Below are positions 1 to 4,790 of a DNA stretch of 7,747 bases, piece by piece. The stretch covers positions 1-7,747 of the forward strand of contig JAOZRP010000096.1 in assembly GCA_029940125.1 (NCBI GenBank), written 5' to 3'. Position 1 is the stretch's first letter, and the number at the start of each line of letters is the position of its first letter. Below the pieces are notes generated by a model that saw only the letters and a list, made by a program, of their open reading frames with translations, was not told the origin of the DNA and searched no databases. The position numbers and the translations under genes were made by a program. This stretch comes from a bacterium. GTDB lineage: Bacteria; Desulfobacterota; Anaeroferrophillalia; Anaeroferrophillales; Anaeroferrophillaceae.

Positions 1-150
1 GATGCACATGCCGCAGTCGGAGCTGATTTCCTTCGGAACCGGGACCAGGTCGATGACAATGCCTGCCTTTTTCAGCCGTTCTTCCGCTTTCATGACGTAA
101 TGGATGGAGTCGAAAAGCAGGTAGCTGTGCGGATCTTCCATGGTTTTCAT
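1..150 (-). CDS. DUF3343 protein, putative Se/S carrier (3' end outside window)
   Basis: Only the first 50 codons are visible, because the gene runs off the left edge. The peptide begins MKTMEDPHSYLLFDSIHYVM and continues with KAEERLKKAG, then IDLVPVPKEISSDCGMCI. The YLLFDS-H-VMKAE opening and the VPVP-EISSDCG stretch are what I recognise as the DUF3343 family, small proteins annotated as putative selenium/sulfur carriers. Cys46 in DCG is the likely functional residue, and a second Cys follows at position 49. The start at 150 has an AGGATAGGG ribosome-binding stretch that overlaps the TAG stop of the desulfurase gene upstream. An in-frame ATG at 141 is an alternative. The 7-nt gap and shared strand place it as the third gene of the yedF operon. 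Family identity is fairly sure; carrier function is inferred from family and context, and no biochemical role can be read from the sequence. Confidence 0.8.
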   Translation of the reverse strand, partial: MKTMEDPHSYLLFDSIHYVMKAEERLKKAGIVIDLVPVPKEISSDCGMCI

Positions 151-157
151 CCCTATC

Positions 158-1312
158 CTATGCGGGGCGGCGGGCGGCGAGGCTGCCGATGGCCTCGAGC
201 ACGGTTTCCATTTCCTGAAAAGTATTGAAGAATCCCGGCGCCAGGCGGACGGTTCCCCGGGGAAAGCTGCCGATGGTTTTATGGGCCAGAGGGGCGCAGT
301 GAAGGCCGACCCGGACCATGATCTCATGCCGCCGGTCCAGGTGGAAGCCAATTTCCGAGGGGGTCAGCTTTTCCATGGTGAAGGAGATGACCGGCAGGTG
401 ATCCTGTTCCGGCGCCGGGCCGAAGAGCTGGAGGCCGGGAATGGTTGACAGGCCCTGACGGAGGATCAGCGCCAGTTTTCGTTCATGTCGATGAATTTCA
501 GCTGTCGTCGTCTGGTTGACAAAAGCCAGCGCGGCGCCCAGGCCGGCCAGGCCGATGGTGTTCGGGGTGCCGCTTTCGTAGTAGTCGGGTAAAAATTCCG
601 GCTGAAATTCCGCTTCCGAACGACTGCCGGTGCCGCCCCGCATCAGGGGCTCGGGCATTATCCCTTTTTTCAGGATCATCCCGCCCGTTCCCTGCGGTCC
701 CAGCAGGCTCTTGTGGCCGGTAAAGCAGAAAATATCGCAGTCCAGCGCCGTGAAGTCAACGGGAACGGCCCCGGCGGTCTGGGCCCCGTCCACGACGACC
801 GTCAGTCCCTCGTCCTTCAGCAGGGGAATGATTTGGTCCAGCGGCAGGATGCCGCCGGTGACGTTGGAGCCGTGGTTCAATACCGCCAGCTGGAATGAAT
901 GCCGCCGGAGCCGGTGCCGAAGCTGGTCAAGGTCCGGTTCCCCGGCTGGCGATGAGGGAATGATGTTGAGGGTGATCCGGCCTTTCTGCTCCAGGTGGCG
1001 CAGGGGACGCATGACTGCGTTGTGTTCCATGGCCGAGACCAGCACCCGGTCTCCCGGCTGCGCCAGGCCCATGATGGCCAGGTTCAGGGCTTCGGTAACG
1101 TTTTTGGTGAAGATGATGCGGCTGGAATCGCTGACCTTGAAAAGTGCCGCCGCCTGTTCCCGGGCCTGAAAGACCAGGCGGCCGGCATCGGCGGCCGGCC
1201 GGTGGCCGGAGCGGCCGGGACTGGCGCCGATGGTGGTGGCGTAGGCGGTCATTGCCGCCAGGACCTCGGGTGGCTTGGGAAAGGAGGTAGCGGCGTTGTC
1301 CAGGTAGATCAT
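158..1312 (-). CDS. Cysteine desulfurase-like class V aminotransferase (selenium-cluster type)
   Basis: A 384-residue PLP enzyme of the NifS/SufS fold. Enzymes of this type remove sulfur from cysteine (or selenium from selenocysteine) as an enzyme-bound persulfide or selenide. Visible landmarks are the N-terminal MIYLDNAATSFPKPPEV; His97 in SAMEHNAV; Asp175 in VVVDGAQ, which contacts the PLP ring nitrogen; Lys201 in FTGHKSLLGPQGTGG, the Schiff-base lysine; the YESGTPN stretch at 245-251; and Cys339 in RVGLHCAPLAHKTIG, the catalytic cysteine. This closing motif fits the cysteine desulfurase subfamily often found beside yedF and selD, rather than housekeeping IscS. The start overlaps the yedF stop as ATGA, and a GGTGG stretch lies upstream. 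Its job is probably to supply S or Se to YedF or the DUF3343 protein; that is inference from context. The length is normal and no key residue is missing. Confidence 0.9.
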   Translation of the reverse strand: MIYLDNAATSFPKPPEVLAAMTAYATTIGASPGRSGHRPAADAGRLVFQAREQAAALFKVSDSSRIIFTKNVTEALNLAIMGLAQPGDRVLVSAMEHNAVMRPLRHLEQKGRITLNIIPSSPAGEPDLDQLRHRLRRHSFQLAVLNHGSNVTGGILPLDQIIPLLKDEGLTVVVDGAQTAGAVPVDFTALDCDIFCFTGHKSLLGPQGTGGMILKKGIMPEPLMRGGTGSRSEAEFQPEFLPDYYESGTPNTIGLAGLGAALAFVNQTTTAEIHRHERKLALILRQGLSTIPGLQLFGPAPEQDHLPVISFTMEKLTPSEIGFHLDRRHEIMVRVGLHCAPLAHKTIGSFPRGTVRLAPGFFNTFQEMETVLEAIGSLAARRPA

Positions 1313-1938
1313 GGGGTAACCACCCGGTCAGCTTCCAGCAGCAGGGAAGCGATTTCAAACATGTTGGACATCTGGCCTACTTCCAGCTTGTCTTTCAGGT
1401 GGTAAAAATCCAGGCAGGTGCCGCAGGACAAAATGACGGTGCCTTCCCGCTCAAGGGTTCTGATGGTTTCAAGCTCTGCCGAGCCGCTGGTGGTCAGGTA
1501 AACGCCGTTGTTGACAAAAATCAGCTGCCGCGGTCGGACGTCGAGTTCCAGCAGGGTTTTCAGGAAGGCTTTCATCAGGATTTCCCCCAGCCGATCATCC
1601 CCTTTTCCCATGAAGCGGTCGTTGATATAGACCACCAGCCGGTTGCCGGCGGCCGGGCTTTTGGCCGGGATCGGTTCAGCCTCGGTTCCGGGGGGCGGCA
1701 GCTCGCAGGTAAAGCCCTTGATAATTTCCAGCCGAATGTTTCCCGATTCATCTTCACTGCGGTTGACAATGCAGCCCTGGCTGCCGGCAAAGCGCGTGAC
1801 GTTGACGGCGGAAGGTTCAGCGTCCAGCAGGACGGTTATGATTCCTTCTTCCAGCTGATCAAGGGCTTTCTTGGTTTCAATGACCGGCTGGGGACAGGCC
1901 TTTCCCCGGACGTCCAGGTTGATGCTCTGTATTTTCAT
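1309..1938 (-). CDS. yedF: YedF family selenium metabolism protein (TusA + DsrE-like domains)
   Basis: 209 residues with two parts. Residues 1-78 form a TusA/SirA-like domain with the signature DVRGKACPQPVIETKKAL; Cys15 of the CPxP motif is the expected persulfide- or selenide-carrying residue. After a Pro/Ala-rich linker (about 80-98), residues 100-209 form a DsrE-like domain (LVVYINDRFMGKG, then LIFVNNGVYL) ending with TVILSCGTCLDFYHLKDKL. This Cys172-Gly-Thr-Cys175 motif is typical of YedF. The family co-occurs with SelD-dependent selenium use, and YedF is thought to carry reactive selenium or sulfur, though its reaction is not settled. The ATG at 1938 has AGGA seven bases upstream. It is the first gene of a three-gene minus-strand operon and lies divergent to selC, which supports a selenium role. 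A recognisable promoter and a structured leader precede it. Confidence 0.93.
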   Translation of the reverse strand: MKIQSINLDVRGKACPQPVIETKKALDQLEEGIITVLLDAEPSAVNVTRFAGSQGCIVNRSEDESGNIRLEIIKGFTCELPPPGTEAEPIPAKSPAAGNRLVVYINDRFMGKGDDRLGEILMKAFLKTLLELDVRPRQLIFVNNGVYLTTSGSAELETIRTLEREGTVILSCGTCLDFYHLKDKLEVGQMSNMFEIASLLLEADRVVTP

Positions 1939-2039
1939 GGTCGTATCCTGCTGACTTTTTTGCGGTGCTGTTCATGTTTCCCAAAGTGCCGGTTTTCATC
2001 CGGAAACTACCGATTCCGGGTGAGCACCATTGAACTAAG

Positions 2040-2067
2040 ATTATACGGGAAATATTGTTATTGCAAA
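2040..2067 (-). promoter_or_regulatory. Probable sigma-70 promoter for the yedF operon
   Basis: Read on the minus strand, a perfect TATAAT (plus-strand 2040-2045) is preceded by TTGCAA at 15 bp (2061-2066) or TTTGCA at 16 bp (2062-2067). Transcription would begin near 2033, leaving a leader of about 95 nt before the yedF ATG at 1938. The -10 is ideal. The -35 is partial and its spacing short, so an activator may be needed; a palindrome lies about 70 bp upstream of the predicted start. Confidence 0.55.
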
Positions 2068-2202
2068 TAGAATATAATTATTGAAGTGATTGAAGCTATT
2101 GAAATTATCAATGGATTAAAAGGGGGAAGACGGCGCCGTTTGACCGGCTGGCGGTGACGGGAGATGTCCGTGGTCAAATTGCGGAACCGAGCCCCGATTC
2201 CA

Positions 2203-2231
2203 TTGACTTGTGGCGGAAATACTGTTATTAC
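2203..2231 (+). promoter_or_regulatory. Probable sigma-70 promoter for selC
   Basis: TTGACT (2203-2208) and TATTAC (2226-2231) are separated by exactly 17 bp. Transcription would start near 2238, about 13 nt before the first base of the mature tRNA at 2251, a normal leader length for a tRNA gene. The -35 matches consensus at five of six positions; the -10 is weaker. tatA could be read from the same promoter. Confidence 0.6.
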
Positions 2232-2250
2232 GACTGCAGATGTCAGGTGG

Positions 2251-2348
2251 GGAAGTGTCTCCGTCACTGGTGGGCGGCCTGGACTTCAAATCCAGTGTTT
2301 CTGGCTAGTACCCAGAAAGGTGGGTTCGATTCCCATACACTTCCGCCA
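2251..2348 (+). tRNA. selC: tRNA-Sec, anticodon UCA
   Basis: This 98-nt gene is the selenocysteine tRNA, which SelA (with SelD-made selenophosphate) charges with Sec and SelB brings to UGA codons. The acceptor stem is 8 bp, GGAAGTGT (2251-2258) with ACACTTCC (2337-2344), followed by G and an encoded CCA. The anticodon arm is CTGGA-CTTCAAA-TCCAG with anticodon TCA at 2286-2288. The long variable arm has a perfect 7-bp stem, TTTCTGG (2298-2304) with CCAGAAA (2312-2318). The T arm is 5 bp, GTGGG-TTCGATT-CCCAT, giving the bacterial 8+5 layout. The D stem has five clear pairs (2261-2265 with 2273-2277); a sixth, A2266-T2271, would need a bulged G. UCA anticodon, 8-bp acceptor and long variable arm together leave little doubt. 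The organism therefore very likely decodes UGA as Sec, although selA, selB and selD are not in this window. Confidence 0.97.
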
Positions 2349-2395
2349 ATTTTCTGTCCAGCCTTGTGGCTTGTCTGTTAATAGGAGTCGTGATC

Positions 2396-2614
2396 ATGTT
2401 TGGTATCGGTATGCCTGAGTTAATCATTATTCTGGTTATCATCCTGATAATTTTCGGGACCGGCAAGCTGCCGGAAATCGGCGGCGCCCTGGGGAAGGGG
2501 ATCCGCAATTTCAAAAAGGCATCCACTGAAAAACCGGATGAAATTGACGTCACTCCAGAAGCCGGTGACAAGGGTTCTGAACCCCGGGAAAAATCTGATT
2601 CTTCCAACGGGTAG
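2396..2614 (+). CDS. tatA: Sec-independent protein translocase subunit TatA
   Basis: A 72-residue TatA/E-type subunit of the twin-arginine system, which moves folded, often cofactor-bearing proteins across the inner membrane. It shows the classic order: a short periplasmic MFGIGMPE with Glu8, one hydrophobic helix (LIIILVIILIIF, 9-20), the FG hinge (20-21), then the amphipathic helix GKLPEIGGALGKGIRNFKKA (23-42) and a charged, acidic, unstructured tail. The ATG at 2396 is preferred because AGGAG (2383-2387) lies 8 nt upstream and the motif begins there; an in-frame start at 2366 would add ten residues lacking family character. It lies 47 nt after selC with no good terminator between, so the two may share a transcript. 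folK follows after 6 nt. TatA rather than TatB is supported by its short length and FGxxKLPE sequence. No tatB or tatC is present here. Confidence 0.93.
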   Translation: MFGIGMPELIIILVIILIIFGTGKLPEIGGALGKGIRNFKKASTEKPDEIDVTPEAGDKGSEPREKSDSSNG

Positions 2615-2620
2615 TGATCA

Positions 2621-3130
2621 TTGGCAGTGTTCCTTGGTTTCGGTGGCAATCTCGGTGATCGTTATGGACAGATTGAAAAGGCCCTGGCACTGGTTCACGC
2701 TCTCCCGGAAACACGTGTTACCAGGATTTCGTCTCTTTATGAAACCGCCCCGGTAGGTTATGTTGATCAGGGGAATTTTCTCAACGGCGCCTGCGAGTTG
2801 GAAACGGTTCTTTCCCCCGTTGATCTGCTGAAATCCCTGCTGGCCATCGAGGATTCGCTGGGGCGGGTCAGAACGGTTCGCTGGGGTCCAAGAACCATCG
2901 ACCTTGACATCCTTTTCTATCATCATCTCATTGTACATCAACATGATCTGACAGTTCCCCATCCGGCCATCGCCGAGCGGGGTTTTGTTCTCTATCCTCT
3001 TGCCGAAATCGCGCCGCGCTTCATCCATCCCGAGATGGGATGCGATATTGCCGCGCTGTTGGCGCGGTACCGTGAAAATGGTGGAGTGGAGGAGTATCCG
3101 GTGGCTGAAATTGTTTTGCGGGATCTTTAA
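2621..3130 (+). CDS. folK: 2-amino-4-hydroxy-6-hydroxymethyldihydropteridine pyrophosphokinase (HPPK)
   Basis: A 169-residue cytoplasmic enzyme that transfers pyrophosphate from ATP to 6-hydroxymethyl-7,8-dihydropterin, the step before dihydropteroate synthase in folate synthesis. The N-terminal FLGFGGNLGDR matches the usual GSNLGDR, with Ser replaced by Gly at residue 9. The HPPK signature RWGPRTIDLDIL spans 87-98; Asp94 and Asp96 are the expected magnesium ligands. VPHP (112-115), followed by ERGFVLYPLAEIAP, is also typical. Length is normal. The start appears to be TTG at 2621, since a TGA at 2615 closes the frame just upstream; GTG at 2627 is the alternative. The ribosome-binding site is weak, and the gene begins 6 nt after tatA, so translational coupling is likely. 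No other folate gene is nearby. Confidence 0.93.
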   Translation: MAVFLGFGGNLGDRYGQIEKALALVHALPETRVTRISSLYETAPVGYVDQGNFLNGACELETVLSPVDLLKSLLAIEDSLGRVRTVRWGPRTIDLDILFYHHLIVHQHDLTVPHPAIAERGFVLYPLAEIAPRFIHPEMGCDIAALLARYRENGGVEEYPVAEIVLRDL

Positions 3131-3347
3131 TTGTCAGGATTGTGATTCCTGCTTTTGTCACTTGAACGGAGCTGTACGTTCAGGATCGGAGTCGTTGCTC
3201 TAACGCTGCCTGTGGACATCCTGGTAAAAAATAAGTTTTTTAACCGGTATTTATCCGGAAACAGCGGTTTGCGGATGGAAGCCAAATAACTTTTCATGCG
3301 GGTATCTGCCCGAAAAACAACGCCAAAAAAATATTGGGGAGGAAATG
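3131..3347. other. Intergenic region between folK and the transaldolase gene
   Basis: This 217-bp gap has no convincing gene. Just after folK there are two small hairpins: CAGGA/TCCTG (3135-3151, followed by CTTTT) and a perfect 6-bp TGAACG/CGTTCA (3163-3182). Farther on are an AT-rich imperfect inverted repeat (3223-3245), CCGG-N7-CCGG (3244-3258), and CGGG/CCCG (3299-3312). The first could be a weak folK terminator. I could not find a promoter with good -35 and -10 boxes for the downstream gene, although the gap length suggests one may exist. Confidence 0.5.
3135..3156 (+). terminator. Weak candidate terminator after folK
   Basis: Five bases after the folK stop, CAGGA and TCCTG can form a 5-bp stem with a 7-nt loop, followed by CTTTT. 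The short stem and four-base T-run make it a poor intrinsic terminator. It is listed only because its position at an apparent operon end fits. Confidence 0.3.
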
Positions 3348-3995
3348 ATGGAATTTTTTATTGATACGGCAAACCTGGAGGAGATTAAACAGGCCAGTGA
3401 CTACGGCCTGGTTGACGGGGTAACCACCAATCCCAGCCTGGTGGCCAGGGAAGGCCGTGATTTTATTGAAATGATTACGGAAATAAGCAAATTGGTTCCA
3501 GGCCCCATCAGCGCCGAAGTTATATCCCTCGAAGCTGAAGGAATGATTGCGGAAGCGGAAAAACTGGTTGGTTTGGGTGACAATATTGTCATTAAAATAC
3601 CAATGACTGCAGAAGGGCTAAAGGCAGTCAAGGTTCTTGCCGATAAGGGAATAAAGACCAATGTGACGTTGATCTTTTCACCCCTGCAGGCCCTGCTGGC
3701 GGCTAAAGCCGGGGCGTCGTATGTCAGCCCCTTTGTCGGTCGGCTGGATGACATCGCCACGGACGGCATGGACCTGGTTCAAAGGATCGCCCTGATATTT
3801 GACAATTACGGTTACCGGACCAAAATCATCGTTGCCAGCATTCGCCACCCGCAGCATGTTCTGGCCGCGGCGGAAATCGGGGCCGATGTGGCTACCATCC
3901 CGTTTAAGGTCATGATGCAGCTGGCCAAGCACCCGCTTACCGATATCGGCATTGAGCGGTTTCTGGCTGACTGGCGACAGGTGGAAAAATCCTGA
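3348..3995 (+). CDS. tal: TalC-type small transaldolase (fructose-6-phosphate aldolase-like family)
   Basis: 215 residues, the size of the small TalC/FSA branch of class I aldolases, which act in the non-oxidative pentose phosphate pathway by moving a dihydroxyacetone unit between sugar phosphates. Landmarks are MEFFIDTANLEEI at the start, GVTTNPSL (24-31), the Schiff-base Lys83 in VIKIPMTAEG, and TNVTLIFSPLQALLAAKAGASYVSPFVGRLDD. The NVTLIFS stretch and Phe129 in SPFVGR resemble true transaldolases; E. coli fructose-6-phosphate aldolase has Tyr at that position. Transaldolase activity is therefore more likely than FSA activity, an inference from known family differences. The ATG at 3348 is chosen because GGAGG ends 5 nt before it; the ATG at 3345 would leave only 2 nt. 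It appears to head a small operon, with the CpoB-like gene following after 37 nt. Confidence 0.92.
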   Translation: MEFFIDTANLEEIKQASDYGLVDGVTTNPSLVAREGRDFIEMITEISKLVPGPISAEVISLEAEGMIAEAEKLVGLGDNIVIKIPMTAEGLKAVKVLADKGIKTNVTLIFSPLQALLAAKAGASYVSPFVGRLDDIATDGMDLVQRIALIFDNYGYRTKIIVASIRHPQHVLAAAEIGADVATIPFKVMMQLAKHPLTDIGIERFLADWRQVEKS

Positions 3996-4032
3996 TGACG
4001 GGGATGAACCTTTTCCGGAGAAGAGGGTGAAA

Positions 4033-4746
4033 ATGAAGCAGCGTTTATTGGTAATTCTGGTCTGTGGCAGCCTGTGCTTCTGGGCCTCCTGCAAAATGCC
4101 GCTGGACGAACGTCCCGAGGTACAGAAATTGCAAAACAAAGTTTCGGCTTTGGAACAACAGTTGCAGGATCAGGAACGGAAACAGCAGGAACTGGAGACC
4201 CGGCTGCAGGACCTGCAGCTGAAAGTTGAAGGTATTCGGGACCTGGCGTTGAAAAACAGCCAGCAGGTGGTGCGGTTGACGGATGGGTTGAAATCCATGC
4301 ATCGAAAGGCAAAAAGTGCCGCCGTTGCCGCCGCTAAAAAGAAGGCCGAGAAAAAGTCGCAGGCTGCACCTGCCGGCAAGGCCATGATGACCTACCAGCA
4401 GGCGTTTGGTTATTATAAAAATGGCAGCTTTGAAAAATCCATTGATCTCTTTCATGCGTTTATCCATGCTTATCCAAAGCATGAGATGATCAGCAATGCC
4501 CGCTACTGGCTCGGTGAGAATTATTACTCGCTGTCCGAATTCGCCCAGGCCATTACCGAATTCAAGCGCGTGCTGGCTGATTATCCCAAAAGCAAGAAAG
4601 CGCCGGGCAGCCTGCTGAAGATTGGCATGTCGTATCAGGCCATTGGTTTTGATGGAAAGGCAAAGGAATTTTATCAGCAATTAATTGAACAGTTTCCAGA
4701 TAGTAATAGTGCGGCAATCGCCAGGGAAAAATTGAAGGGATTGTAG
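4033..4746 (+). CDS. CpoB/YbgF-like periplasmic TPR protein, probable lipoprotein
   Basis: A 237-residue exported protein. The N-terminus MKQRLLVILVCGSLCFWASC is a signal peptide with a probable lipid-attached Cys20; the lipobox WASC is not canonical because Trp replaces the usual Leu. Residues about 25-85 are a Gln/Leu/Glu-rich coiled coil (VQKLQNKVSALEQQLQDQ and onward). Then comes a Lys/Ala-rich linker (92-116), and from 118 to the end three TPR-like repeats, including YYKNGSFEKSIDLF, YYSLSEFAQAITEF and AIGFDGKAKEFYQQL. Signal, coiled coil and C-terminal TPRs are the layout of CpoB/YbgF, which in E. coli links the Tol-Pal system with peptidoglycan synthesis. No tol or pal gene is adjacent, so I call the family but not the exact role. 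The ATG at 4033 follows AGAGGG by 5 nt; a GTG at 4027 is possible. The LysM gene follows after 44 nt, suggesting a shared cell-envelope role. Confidence 0.82.
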   Translation: MKQRLLVILVCGSLCFWASCKMPLDERPEVQKLQNKVSALEQQLQDQERKQQELETRLQDLQLKVEGIRDLALKNSQQVVRLTDGLKSMHRKAKSAAVAAAKKKAEKKSQAAPAGKAMMTYQQAFGYYKNGSFEKSIDLFHAFIHAYPKHEMISNARYWLGENYYSLSEFAQAITEFKRVLADYPKSKKAPGSLLKIGMSYQAIGFDGKAKEFYQQLIEQFPDSNSAAIAREKLKGL

Positions 4747-4790
4747 CTTGCTTCCTGGCCGCCGCGAGCAAAAACAGAAGGGAGCCGATG

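Larger units (their letters stand above)
1939..2250. other. Divergent control region between the yedF operon and selC
   Basis: This 312-bp stretch has no convincing gene. It holds, from left to right: the yedF ribosome-binding site and a leader with several complementary segments (about 1964-2028); a minus-strand promoter at 2040-2067; three 9-bp direct repeats beginning ATTGAA (2080-2106) that run into an ATTGA-N5-TCAAT palindrome (2098-2112); a 10-bp palindrome ACGGCGCCGT (2130-2139); a nested inverted repeat (2139-2178); and the selC promoter (2203-2231). A 23-codon GTG-started frame at 2086-2157 and an open frame at 2058-2267 on the minus strand were judged non-coding, because they lack ribosome-binding sites and the second overlaps the tRNA. 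Confidence 0.75.

Noticed and set aside
2086..2157. A 23-codon frame starting GTG, encoding IEAIEII-like residues and an Arg-rich tail
   Set aside because: There is no ribosome-binding site, the length is very short, and its repeat-like start is explained by the 9-bp DNA repeats.
2058..2267. Open frame on the minus strand across the yedF/selC gap
   Set aside because: It runs into selC and across both promoters, has no ribosome-binding site, and its protein resembles nothing I know.
1..2348. A selenoprotein with an in-frame TGA among the selenium genes
   Set aside because: The yedF and desulfurase frames end at normal positions for their families, and the catalytic positions are Cys codons. 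The DUF3343 gene is cut off, so it cannot be judged beyond codon 50.
2366..2395. Upstream start that would lengthen TatA by ten residues
   Set aside because: The added residues lack family character, and AGGAG sits ideally for the ATG at 2396.
3223..3245. Imperfect inverted repeat of A- and T-tracts as a bidirectional terminator
   Set aside because: It has a mismatch and almost no G-C pairs, and no minus-strand gene ends nearby.
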